DNA of 24,588 bases from the NCBI GenBank assembly GCA_024277475.1, contig JAJRVC010000097.1:1-24588 (forward strand), given 5' to 3'. The notes below the pieces were generated by a model. The model worked only from the letters and a program-made list of their open reading frames with translations, searched no databases and was not told the DNA's origin. Source of the stretch: Deltaproteobacteria bacterium (lineage in GTDB: Bacteria; Desulfobacterota; Desulfobacteria; Desulfobacterales; JAFDCJ01). Below, piece by piece: positions 13,916 through 22,010 of this stretch. Position 1 is the first letter of the stretch, and each line of letters opens with the position of its first letter. The position numbers and the translations under genes are program-made.

Positions 13916-13943
13916 TTGACATTATTTTCTCGTTCTGTATCTT
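13916..13943 (+). promoter_or_regulatory. Near-consensus promoter of liv operon
   Basis: TTGACA (13916-13921), a 16-nt spacer, then TATCTT (13938-13943). Transcription would start near 13950 and run through a leader of about 230 nt into livG. Confidence 0.68.
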
Positions 13944-13949
13944 AAGGGG

Positions 13950-14181
13950 CATAATGTAGCTATTTTATAGCGTGGATCGTTCCGATTCTCTATAACCATG
14001 TCCACTTTGGAGCAGACAAGACATAAATAGCTGCAATTTTTTTTCGTTCTTGACTAAATTGCAAGCATCTTATAGAAAGCCATCTATGAAATGAATTGTA
14101 TTCACGGGCTGTTTCATTTCGGTTGTACTGGAACCGTACCGGATTATTGGCAGGATAATCATTCTATTTGCTGAAATTGCT
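13950..14181 (+). other. liv operon leader with stem-loop
   Basis: The untranslated leader holds one clear inverted repeat: TGCAATTT (14032-14039) with AAATTGCA (14056-14063). A 27-codon frame at 14091-14174 ends just before livG but has no good ribosome binding site, so I do not call it. No known riboswitch is recognised. Confidence 0.4.
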
Positions 14182-14943
14182 ATGACAACTTTAACTATTT
14201 CAGATGTGACACTTACCTTTGGCGGCCTCAACGCCCTTTCCGATGTTAATGTTGAAATAAAATCGGGACTGATTACATCGATTATCGGCCCTAATGGTGC
14301 CGGCAAAACTAGTCTACTAAACTGCATTTCCGGATTTTACCATCCCACATCCGGAGTCATTCATTATGGAAATCATGAACTCACCCATGCCTCCCCGCAC
14401 CAGATCGCCCAATTAGGTATTTCCCGGGCTTTCCAGAATATTGAGCTTTTCAGTGGCCTGTCCGTTATCGACAACCTGATGCTGGCACGTCATAAACAGT
14501 TGAAATACAACCTGCTGCAGGCGGTCATCTATTTCGGGAAAGCGTCCCGGCAAGAGGCTGAAAATCGACACTATGTTGAAGATGTCATCGACTTCATGGA
14601 ACTGGAACCCTATCGAAAAAAAATGGTTGGCAGCCTCAGTTACGGTGTTCAGAAGCGGGTGGAAGTCGCCCGTGCGCTGACCATGGCCCCCGCGCTGCTG
14701 TTGCTGGATGAGCCCATGGCCGGCATGAATATCGAGGAAAAAGAGGACATGGTTCGTTTCATCATGGATATTCAGCAGGAGCGTAATATCTCCGTCGTGC
14801 TGGTCGAGCATGATCTCGGCGTTGTGATGGACATCTCCGATCAGGTGCATGTGTTTGATTTCGGCGTGTTGATCGGGTCGGGCAAACCCGAAGAAGTCGC
14901 TACCGATCCTAAAGTAATTGAAGCCTATATCGGAGAAGATTAA
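14182..14943 (+). CDS. livG: LivG-type ABC transporter ATP-binding protein
   Basis: Protein of 253 aa. Walker A IIGPNGAGKTSLLN (36-43 core), Q-loop near SRAFQNIELF (81-90), signature LSYGVQKR (152-159, Tyr and Val replacing the usual GG of LSGGQ), Walker B LLLLDEPMAGMN (172-183) and H-loop His210. It is one of two ATPases energising a hydrophobic-amino-acid-type importer at the inner membrane. ATG 14182 has no clear Shine-Dalgarno; the frame is open for about 29 codons upstream without a better start. It is the first gene of the operon and ends 6 nt before the acyl-CoA synthetase. Confidence 0.94.
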   Translation: MTTLTISDVTLTFGGLNALSDVNVEIKSGLITSIIGPNGAGKTSLLNCISGFYHPTSGVIHYGNHELTHASPHQIAQLGISRAFQNIELFSGLSVIDNLMLARHKQLKYNLLQAVIYFGKASRQEAENRHYVEDVIDFMELEPYRKKMVGSLSYGVQKRVEVARALTMAPALLLLDEPMAGMNIEEKEDMVRFIMDIQQERNISVVLVEHDLGVVMDISDQVHVFDFGVLIGSGKPEEVATDPKVIEAYIGED

Positions 14944-14949
14944 ATCAGT

Positions 14950-16878
14950 ATGACAGACAGAGACAGCTTAATACAATATACGATTCCGCAGCTGTTGCGC
15001 CGGCGGGTACATAGCTCCGGGGATAAGGTCGCTTTGCGCGAAAAAGACTTCGGGATCTGGAATGTCTTGACCTGGCGCCAATTCTACGACCTGGTATGTA
15101 AGACTGCCATGGGACTCGAAAAAATAGGGCTGCAAAAAGAAGACAAACTGGCGTTGATTACCGATAATATCCCCGAGATGCTGATCGTTTCCATCGCTGC
15201 CCAGTCCATCGGTGCGGTTTCGGTCGGAATATATCAAACCACTTTGCCCGATGAGATTGCGGGTATCCTTGATTATCTGGATGTGAGCCTTGTCTTTTGC
15301 GACGATCAGGAGCAGGTCGACAAGCTGATCGAGGTCCGGGACAGAATTCCCGAAGTAAAAAAAGTCATTTATGAAGACCCTCGCGGGATGCGCGGCTATC
15401 GATCCGATGACTGGTTTATGGATATTGAAGACCTTTACCGCATAGGAGATGAAGTCCTTAAAGAGAATCCGGATAGTTTTGATGAACGGGTCGACCGGGG
15501 CCAACCTGACGAAATTTGCCATATTTGTCTGACCTCGGGTACGACCGGTTTCCCCAAAGGCGCCATGATATCCCATCGTAACTATATCAATATGGGGATC
15601 CAGTTGACCAAGGTCGATCCGCTGGAGAAAAACGATGAATACGTTTCCTTTCTGCCATTTGCCTGGATCGGTGAGCAAATGAACTCTTTTGGCGTTGCCC
15701 TGGCTACCGGAATTACCATTAATTTTCCGGAATCGGTTGAAACCGCCATGGAGGATTTAAAGGAAATCGGTCCGCATTTTATGTTTGGTGCACCCAGGAT
15801 CTATGAAACGTTGCGCTCTCAAATCTGGTTGAAAATAGATGAATCCTATTGGCTTAACCGCCGGTTTTATGAATATTTCATGAAGATCGGCGAAAAAGCG
15901 GCCACTTATCGTATGCTGGGCAAAAAAATGCCGGGTCCCCTGCGGCTTCTGGCCTGGATCGGCAAGATCCTTGTATTTACACCGCTGATCAACCAGATCG
16001 GTATGCAGCGATTAAGACGGGCCTACACCGGAGGCGCCGCTCTGGGACCGGAGCTGTTTACCTTTTACCAGGCTATCGGGGTGAACCTGAAGCAGATTTA
16101 TGGCCAGACGGAGATCGTTGGAATTGCCTATATGCATCGTGACGGGGATGTCCGTCCGGACACCGTGGGTATACCGCTGCCCGAAACCGAATGTAAAATT
16201 TCCGAACAGGGCGAAATCCTGTCACGCTCGCCGTCGGTCTGCGTCGGCTACTACAAGATGGCCGAAAAATCCGAGGAGTTGCTGGAAGGCGGTTGGCTGC
16301 ATTCCGGAGACGCCGGTTATATCGATGACAACGGCCATCTGGTGGTGATCGACCGGCTGTCGGATGTTATGTACAACAACCGGGATGAAATGCTCAGCCC
16401 GATGTTTCTGGAAAACAAGCTCAAATTCAGTCCTTACATCAAGGAGGCGGTCATCTTCGGCGACAAACAGAATTTTATAGCGGTTCTGATCAACATCGAT
16501 CCCATCGTGGTCGGCAAATGGGCCGAAGATCGGGGGATTTCTTTTACGACTTTTATGGACCTTTCCCAGAAACCGGAAGTTGCCGAACTGGTAAAGGAGC
16601 AGGTGGTTGACTTCAACAGAAACGTGGAGAAAGAGTATTTTAAAATTCGTCGCTTCGCCATTCTCTACAAGCTCTTGGATGTTGATGACGGAGAGTTGAC
16701 CAAAACCGGAAAAATCCGCCGTAAATTCATTTTGGAAAAGTACCGGGAATTTTACGATGCACTTTACGATGAAAGTGTCAGCGAAAAAAAAGTGGAAGCT
16801 TTTTTTCAGTACCAGGACGGGCAAACAACAACTGTTGAAACAACAATATCTTTTTTTACCATGGAAGAGGGTGCATGA
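14950..16878 (+). CDS. Long-chain-type acyl-CoA synthetase (AMP-binding)
   Basis: Adenylate-forming enzyme of 642 aa, in the size range of FadD15/ACSL-type ligases. It carries the ATP/AMP motif CLTSGTTGFPKGAMISH (about 194-210), YGQTE, HSGDAGYIDDNGHLVVIDRL and the C-terminal TKTGKIRRK with the catalytic lysine. It activates a carboxylic acid to acyl-CoA via acyl-AMP. It lies inside a liv operon between livG and livH and overlaps livH by 4 nt (ATGA), so uptake and CoA activation of the same substrate are probably coupled. The substrate is not visible; long-chain, branched-chain or aromatic acids are all possible. All motifs are intact. Confidence 0.92.
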   Translation: MTDRDSLIQYTIPQLLRRRVHSSGDKVALREKDFGIWNVLTWRQFYDLVCKTAMGLEKIGLQKEDKLALITDNIPEMLIVSIAAQSIGAVSVGIYQTTLPDEIAGILDYLDVSLVFCDDQEQVDKLIEVRDRIPEVKKVIYEDPRGMRGYRSDDWFMDIEDLYRIGDEVLKENPDSFDERVDRGQPDEICHICLTSGTTGFPKGAMISHRNYINMGIQLTKVDPLEKNDEYVSFLPFAWIGEQMNSFGVALATGITINFPESVETAMEDLKEIGPHFMFGAPRIYETLRSQIWLKIDESYWLNRRFYEYFMKIGEKAATYRMLGKKMPGPLRLLAWIGKILVFTPLINQIGMQRLRRAYTGGAALGPELFTFYQAIGVNLKQIYGQTEIVGIAYMHRDGDVRPDTVGIPLPETECKISEQGEILSRSPSVCVGYYKMAEKSEELLEGGWLHSGDAGYIDDNGHLVVIDRLSDVMYNNRDEMLSPMFLENKLKFSPYIKEAVIFGDKQNFIAVLINIDPIVVGKWAEDRGISFTTFMDLSQKPEVAELVKEQVVDFNRNVEKEYFKIRRFAILYKLLDVDDGELTKTGKIRRKFILEKYREFYDALYDESVSEKKVEAFFQYQDGQTTTVETTISFFTMEEGA

Positions 16879-17768
16879 GTTATTTTTTTCAGCTTGTGGT
16901 TAGCGGCTTCGTCGTCGGCTCCATCTATGCCCTGTCAGCCCTGGGCTTTGTGTTGATCTACAAGTCCAGCCGGGTTTTAAATCTCGCTCACGGGCAAATC
17001 ATTGCCGCCGGCGCTTTTATTACTTATGCTCTGACCGTCTGGGCAGGAATCCCGATTTATATTGCCTTTGTGATGAGTCTCATCATCACTTTTTTTCTGG
17101 CAATGAGCGTGGAAAGGGTATTTTTGCGCCGCCTGATTGGAGAGCCGATCATATCCGTGATCATGGTGACCATCGGATTAGGGTCGATCATCGACGGTTT
17201 GATTTATCTGACACCCTTTGGGACTGAGAATTTTTCATTTCCGGAGTTTTTACCCACCACCCCTCTTTCGGTCGCAGGCGTCTCCATGTCCTGGACCCAG
17301 TTGGTAGGCGTCATTATTACGGTAATCCTGATCGTGGGCTTTACCTGGTTTTTTAAGAAATCTACCCTGGGAATTTCAATGCGGGCCGTGTCCGATGATC
17401 AGCTGGCTTCCATGTCCATTGGTATCTCGATTCCCAGAGTATTCGGCCTGGCCTGGGCTACAGCCGGGTTCAGCGCAGCGGCTGCCGGTGGAATCATCGG
17501 CAACATTACCGGTCTGAATTTCGATACCCTGCACAGCTTCGGCATAGCGGTTTTTCCGGTGGTCATTCTCGGGGGCCTGGATTCGATCATCGGCGCCGTG
17601 GTCGCCGGGATCATCATGGGGCTGATCCAGCAGTTTGCCGCCGGCTATCTCGACGGCAACTGGGGCCTGTTCGGCACTGCCGATGTTTTACCTTACATAA
17701 TTCTTCTGGTTATTTTATTATTCAAACCACATGGCTTATTTGGAATACATGAAATTGAACGGGTGTAG
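16875..17768 (+). CDS. livH: LivH-type ABC transporter permease
   Basis: Integral membrane protein of 297 aa with about eight hydrophobic segments. It begins FFQLVVSGFVVGSIYALSAL, and GFVLIYKSSRVLNLAHGQII (about 25-44) is the LivH signature. The cytoplasmic loop for ATPase contact contains MRAVSDDQLASMSIGI, and GGLDSIIGAVVAGIIMGLIQ lies near the end. It forms half of the channel with LivM in the inner membrane. It starts inside the synthetase stop (ATGA) and ends 3 nt before livM, so the genes are tightly coupled. Confidence 0.96.
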   Translation: MSYFFQLVVSGFVVGSIYALSALGFVLIYKSSRVLNLAHGQIIAAGAFITYALTVWAGIPIYIAFVMSLIITFFLAMSVERVFLRRLIGEPIISVIMVTIGLGSIIDGLIYLTPFGTENFSFPEFLPTTPLSVAGVSMSWTQLVGVIITVILIVGFTWFFKKSTLGISMRAVSDDQLASMSIGISIPRVFGLAWATAGFSAAAAGGIIGNITGLNFDTLHSFGIAVFPVVILGGLDSIIGAVVAGIIMGLIQQFAAGYLDGNWGLFGTADVLPYIILLVILLFKPHGLFGIHEIERV

Positions 17769-17771
17769 AAT

Positions 17772-18866
17772 ATGTCCGCTAATCGTTGGCTAGCGACTGG
17801 AAATTTTTTCAGCACATACAAAGAAGAACAGCGAATATTCTTAACGAACATTGACCGGCTTGTTTTTATAATTTTTATGGTTGCCATTTTCAGCTGGCCG
17901 CTGTTTTTTAAAATCGGCAACAAATATATGTTGGTAATCGACAATGTTCTGATTGCGATCGTGGCCCTGCTGGGACTGAATCTCCTGACGGGCTTTGCCG
18001 GCCTGATTTCCATCGGGCACGCGGCCTTTGTGGGCATCGGGGCTTACACGATTGCCTCCTTTTCACGGGTCCTGGGAGACTCCCATGTATTGCTGACCCA
18101 TGCCTGGCCCCTGATGCTGCTGATCGCAGGAGGAGTCGGTGCTGTTTTCGGTGCCATCGTCGGCCTGCCGTCGTTCCGCCTGAGGCATTTATATTTGGTC
18201 ATGGCAACCCTGTCGTTTCAGATGATATTTCAATGGACGATTAACTTCCTGAAGTTTTTCGATCAGGGCCAAACCATTGCCGTCGGGCGCGTGTTTTGGT
18301 TTACCGGGAAAGTAATGAGAAGAGATCATTACTTTTTCTGGTATTATGCTATCCTGGTGACCATCGTGCTTTTAAGCTTTGGGGTTCGCAATTTACTGCG
18401 TACCCGCTACGGCCGGTGCCTGGCAGCCGTGCGCGACAATGATCGGGCCGCCGATGCCATGGGGATGAATCCGGGCTTCACGAAAGTCTACGCTTTTGCG
18501 CTGGCCGGTTTTTTAGCCGGTATCGCCGGTGGACTGCATGCCTATTTATATCGTGGCGTAGGCTTTGAATCCTTTACCTTGCAACAATCCATCAACTACC
18601 TGGCGATGGGTATCGTCGGCGGGCTTGGCACTTTGGTGGGAGCCCTTGTCGGTCCGGGGGCTATTATCATGCTGGATCTGCAGGTCGAGCGCATATCCGA
18701 GTTGGTGGGGACTTTTATCCCGGGTGCGATGAGCCTGACCACCGCCTTAAAACCGCTGACCTTCGGCCTGGTTATCGTTTTATTTTTAATGTTTGAACCG
18801 CGGGGGATTGCCAATTGGTGGCGTATTGTGCGCAGTTATTTCAAGCTGTGGCCGTTTAGATATTGA
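17772..18866 (+). CDS. livM: LivM-type ABC transporter permease
   Basis: Protein of 364 aa, the second membrane half-channel. An extended N-terminus (about 35 residues, polar) precedes VFIIFMVAIFSWPLFFKIGN. The family core LLGLNLLTGFAGLISIGHAA then FVGIGAYT (about 59-86) is clear, as is the coupling region RYGRCLAAVRDNDRAADAMG (about 211-230). NYLAMGIVGGLGTLVGALVG and LFLMFEPRGIANWWR close the protein, as in LivM. It follows livH by 3 nt and precedes livK by 116 nt. Confidence 0.96.
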   Translation: MSANRWLATGNFFSTYKEEQRIFLTNIDRLVFIIFMVAIFSWPLFFKIGNKYMLVIDNVLIAIVALLGLNLLTGFAGLISIGHAAFVGIGAYTIASFSRVLGDSHVLLTHAWPLMLLIAGGVGAVFGAIVGLPSFRLRHLYLVMATLSFQMIFQWTINFLKFFDQGQTIAVGRVFWFTGKVMRRDHYFFWYYAILVTIVLLSFGVRNLLRTRYGRCLAAVRDNDRAADAMGMNPGFTKVYAFALAGFLAGIAGGLHAYLYRGVGFESFTLQQSINYLAMGIVGGLGTLVGALVGPGAIIMLDLQVERISELVGTFIPGAMSLTTALKPLTFGLVIVLFLMFEPRGIANWWRIVRSYFKLWPFRY

Positions 18867-18982
18867 GCCCAGTTCTGATGTGGAATTTTTTTAATTTATT
18901 CTAACATTCTTGGATATTGGCAGAAATCACGATTCTTTTAACCCGTCAGCTTAACTTAATTGTAAAAAGGAGGAAGTCACAA

Positions 18983-20212
18983 ATGAAAAGAAGAGAAATG
19001 ATGTTTACCGCAGTTGCACTGGCATTTTTTTTCACCACTGTTTTTGGCGGGCCGGCGCTTGCCGGCAATGTTTACAAGCTTGGTTTATCCCTGGCCATTA
19101 CCGGGCCGACATCCGATGCCGGCAACCCTTATTCCAAGGGGGTCGAGGATTATATCAAATATGTCAACGACGAAAAATTGCTGGGCGATGATAAAATCGA
19201 AATCTTTATTCGGGACGATCAGTACAAAACGGATATCACCAAACGAAATTTCGAAGATTTTTTAGATAAAGGCATTGAACTGTACCTGAACTACTCCACG
19301 GGAAGCACCCTGAGTTTAAAAAAAGATTTTGAAGAGGAAAAAATTGCAGTCATCCCGGCTTCTTTTCACGCCGGCAACCTGGTGGACTCCAATTATATCT
19401 TTTTACCGATTGCCTCTTACTCCGGTCAAATGATCGGGTTGGCGGATTACATCGTGGCTAACCACAAGGGCGCCACTCCCCCCAAGGTGGCGATGTTCAT
19501 TCATCCCTCGGCCTTCGGGCGGGGTCCGGTGGAAGACACCAGGAAGGCCGTCAAAGCCGGCCTGAAAATGGAAATCGTCGAGGTGGTCGAACACGGCAAA
19601 GATCTGGATAACACCGCCATGTTAAAGCGGCTGATGAGCAAACATGTGCAATACGTTATTTGCCATACTGTCCAATCCCCGGTGGCAACCCTCATTAAAG
19701 ATGCCCAGCGTCTGGGTGTATCTGCCAAGAGCTTTGGCGAAGAGGGAAAAATTACGTTTCTGGGTGCCCATTATACCGGCGGCAACGACCTGATTGCTCT
19801 GGCCGGATCGGCAGCCGAAAATTTCTACTGGACGACTTCCTATAAGCTGACATCCGAGCCCGGACCGGGTACTGATGCCCAGTTAGCTCTGGCAAAGCGT
19901 TATGGCCGTGACAACAAGGCTGCCAATTCCCATAACTACACCAACGGTGTCATGGTGGCTCAGGTTGCCGTTGAAACCATTTTGCGTGCTAAAGCCCGGG
20001 GCAAGAAAATTACTCGCGAAGCGCTGTATGAAGAACTGTTGGCTATGAACGGCTATAATTCCTACTATCCGTTAACCACGGTGGGCCCGGTGAACTATTC
20101 CAAAACAGACCATGAGGGTGTGGATACCTTGCAGATTTATGTGGTCGATGGCGGGGTATTTAAGGCCGTCGGCACGCCGTTTGTCTCGGAATTCGTAAAA
20201 TTAATCAAGTAG
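18983..20212 (+). CDS. livK: LivK-type periplasmic substrate-binding protein
   Basis: Protein of 409 aa from ATG 18983. AAGGAGG sits about 8 nt upstream, so the longer in-frame start at 18917 is rejected. Residues 1-27 form a signal peptide (KRRE, hydrophobic core, ending GGPALA before GNVYKL). The mature protein opens YKLGLSLAITGPTSDAGNPY, the periplasmic-binding fold type I pattern of amino-acid and aromatic-acid receptors. It delivers the ligand to LivHM. The ligand cannot be read from sequence; the link to an acyl-CoA synthetase suggests a carboxylate. Two hairpins follow its stop, possibly stabilising the mRNA so that this receptor is made in excess. Confidence 0.93.
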   Translation: MKRREMMFTAVALAFFFTTVFGGPALAGNVYKLGLSLAITGPTSDAGNPYSKGVEDYIKYVNDEKLLGDDKIEIFIRDDQYKTDITKRNFEDFLDKGIELYLNYSTGSTLSLKKDFEEEKIAVIPASFHAGNLVDSNYIFLPIASYSGQMIGLADYIVANHKGATPPKVAMFIHPSAFGRGPVEDTRKAVKAGLKMEIVEVVEHGKDLDNTAMLKRLMSKHVQYVICHTVQSPVATLIKDAQRLGVSAKSFGEEGKITFLGAHYTGGNDLIALAGSAAENFYWTTSYKLTSEPGPGTDAQLALAKRYGRDNKAANSHNYTNGVMVAQVAVETILRAKARGKKITREALYEELLAMNGYNSYYPLTTVGPVNYSKTDHEGVDTLQIYVVDGGVFKAVGTPFVSEFVKLIK

Positions 20213-20317
20213 TAACTGCGTTGAAAAATAAGACTGCTTGCAGTTACTAGTGCAATCTAACCTATAGCAAAAAAGGACCGGATGAGGCGGCCTGGCAAGG
20301 GTGAATTCAGGCCGCCT
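20210..20317 (+). promoter_or_regulatory. Two hairpins between livK and livF
   Basis: Hairpin one: TAGTAACTGC (20210-20219, starting with the livK stop) pairs with GCAGTTACTA (20240-20249). Hairpin two: AGGCGGCCTG (20285-20294) pairs with CAGGCCGCCT (20308-20317) over 13 nt. Neither has a following T-run. They look like mRNA-stabilising or attenuating structures rather than a full terminator. Confidence 0.6.
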
Positions 20318-20388
20318 AACCCGGCATCTTTGCGGGACAGTTGACGGGCTATGGTTTCGCCTTAAAAAAATCAGGAATACGCCAGATA

Positions 20389-21210
20389 ATGACAATTGAA
20401 AATACCAATAATTATCTGTTGGAAGTCAACAATATTGAGGTCGTTTACAACGATATCATCCAGGTGTTGCGGGGTGTAAGCCTCAACGTTGCCAAAGACA
20501 GTATCGTGGCGTTGCTGGGAACCAATGGGGCCGGCAAGACCACGACGTTACGGGCCATCAGCGGTCTGCTGAAACCGGAAAACGGCTTTATCAAGGATGG
20601 CTACATCAAATTTGAAAACAAAGACATAACCAACCAGCTGGGGACCCGGGTGGTCAGAGAAGGGGCTGTCATGGTTCCGGAAGGACGTCGGGTGTTCAAG
20701 CACTTGACCGTTGATGAAAATATCCGGTCCGGATCCATCACCCGTGGAGACGGCTCCCGCAATATCCGGGCAGACCGGGATTTGATGTATGAACACTTCC
20801 CACGGTTGTCCAGGATCACCAACCGCCTGGCCGGTTACTGCTCGGGTGGTGAACAGCAGATGATCGCGATTGCACGTTCCTTGATGGCAGCACCCAAGAT
20901 GTTGATGCTGGATGAGCCGTCTCTGGGACTGGCGCCGTTGCTGGTCAAGGAAATTTTTCTGGATGTAGAGCGCATTAATAAGGAGTTGAAGACCACTATT
21001 CTGGTTGTCGAGCAGAACGCCAAAATTGCCTTGGAAATCTCAGATTATGCTTATATCATGGAATCGGGCAAGATCGTAATGGAAGGTTTATCCAAAGATT
21101 TGAAGGATAATCCGGATGTGAAGGAATTTTACATGGGGCTGACTCAGGCCGGCGGTAGAAAATCTTTCAAAGACGTCAAATCCTACAAACGGCGCAAACG
21201 CTGGATGTAA
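20389..21210 (+). CDS. livF: LivF-type ABC transporter ATP-binding protein
   Basis: Protein of 273 aa from ATG 20389; an upstream in-frame TTG at 20341 would add 16 residues of unlikely sequence. Walker A LLGTNGAGKTTTL (44-51 core), VMVPEGRRVFKHLTV (94-108), signature CSGGEQQ (151-157), Walker B MLMLDEPSLGLAP (171-183) and the LivF-typical VVEQNAKIALEISD. It pairs with LivG as the second ATPase. The C-terminus carries a basic extension ending KSYKRRKRWM, longer than in classical LivF (about 235 aa). It is the last gene of the operon. Confidence 0.95.
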   Translation: MTIENTNNYLLEVNNIEVVYNDIIQVLRGVSLNVAKDSIVALLGTNGAGKTTTLRAISGLLKPENGFIKDGYIKFENKDITNQLGTRVVREGAVMVPEGRRVFKHLTVDENIRSGSITRGDGSRNIRADRDLMYEHFPRLSRITNRLAGYCSGGEQQMIAIARSLMAAPKMLMLDEPSLGLAPLLVKEIFLDVERINKELKTTILVVEQNAKIALEISDYAYIMESGKIVMEGLSKDLKDNPDVKEFYMGLTQAGGRKSFKDVKSYKRRKRWM

Positions 21211-21218
21211 TTACTCCG

Positions 21219-21243
21219 CCCTGAAAAAATAGCATACTCAGGG
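21219..21243 (+). terminator. Weak stem-loop after livF
   Basis: CCCTGA (21219-21224) pairs with TCAGGG (21238-21243) over 13 nt. There is no T-run, so any terminator role is doubtful. The rest of 21244-21412 is AT-rich leader for the next gene, with TTGTCT and TATTAT-like words but no promoter I would place firmly. Confidence 0.3.
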
Positions 21244-21412
21244 TGATACATATTTCTTTCAAAACTGAAAATTGTTTTATGGTCCTGAGTCCGGCGGATT
21301 AATTATTTAATGCTGCGCATTTGATTTTTATGTTTTTGTCTTTAAGTACAATAATATTATACGTGCACCTGATATCGCTATCTTTCAGGGTGGAGTAATT
21401 AGGAGATTCACC

Positions 21413-21805
21413 ATGAAAATTTTAGTGGGATACAATGGTTCTGAGGTTGCCAAATCTGCCCTGTCCCAGGCGAAAAACTATGCAAAGACGTTTGATGCCC
21501 TTGTCTGTGTCGTGACTTCTCTGGAAGGCGGCAGTGGAGAGAAAATCGAAGAAATCAGCGAAGCCGCGGAAAATCTAAAGTTTGCTCAAGATTTCCTGGA
21601 AAAAGACGGGGTCCGATGCAAAACCGAGCAACTGGTACGAGGCCTTACACCCGGCGAAGATTTAGTCGGATTTGCCAATGAAAACGAGATTGACCATTTA
21701 TTTGTCGGTATTGAAAAAAAATCGAAGACCCGCAAAATGCTGTTGGGTTCCACCGCGCAATATGTCATCTTGAAGGCGCCTTGTCCGGTCACATCGGTGA
21801 AATAA
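21413..21805 (+). CDS. Small universal stress protein-like protein
   Basis: Protein of 130 aa, UspA fold. It begins KILVGYNGSEVAKSALSQAK. The second half has DHLFVGIEKKSKTRKMLLGS then TAQYVILKAPCPVTSVK. The C-terminal GSTAxxV motif is present, but the G-x2-G part is replaced (GIEKKSK), so ATP binding is less certain than for the Usp at 179. AGGAG lies about 8 nt before ATG 21413. It stands between the liv operon and a divergent AMP-binding ligase, with a dispersed repeat after it. Confidence 0.85.
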   Translation: MKILVGYNGSEVAKSALSQAKNYAKTFDALVCVVTSLEGGSGEKIEEISEAAENLKFAQDFLEKDGVRCKTEQLVRGLTPGEDLVGFANENEIDHLFVGIEKKSKTRKMLLGSTAQYVILKAPCPVTSVK

Positions 21806-21814
21806 AAATTTTTA

Positions 21815-21913
21815 GGTTCACAGGTTTGGGGCTCCGCCCTTCGGTTCGGGCTTCGACCCCACAAGCAGGGTTCAACGTTAAGGACAAAGAAGGCATTAAA
21901 GATCCGAAGTTCT
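21815..21913 (+). repeat. Dispersed repeat, plus-strand copy
   Basis: GTTCACAGGTT is followed by an imperfect hairpin (GGGG at 21828-21831 with CCCC at 21857-21860; GCCC at 21836-21839 with GGGC at 21848-21851). Then comes a 35-base core at 21879-21913 containing AAGAAGGCATTAAA. The core matches 31 of 35 bases of the minus-strand copy at 9274-9308. The interval up to 22010 has no gene. Confidence 0.6.
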
Positions 21914-22010
21914 TTGAAGCCGAGAACGCCTAAGCTTATTCGAAAACCTGGTCCTACCGGCCGGAAGCTGGATCCGGGTATCTATTCTACATAAGTGGGA
22001 TGAATTAATT

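Noticed and set aside
14091..14174. 27-codon frame in the liv leader as a possible leader peptide
   Set aside because: Weak ribosome binding site, no run of regulatory codons and no paired terminator/antiterminator visible.
14968..15678. 236-codon minus-strand frame inside the acyl-CoA synthetase
   Set aside because: Shadow of the plus-strand gene, which has all family motifs; the antisense protein has no recognisable domain.
18917..18982. 22-residue N-terminal extension of LivK
   Set aside because: AAGGAGG lies just before ATG 18983 and the signal peptide begins there; the extension would bury the signal sequence.
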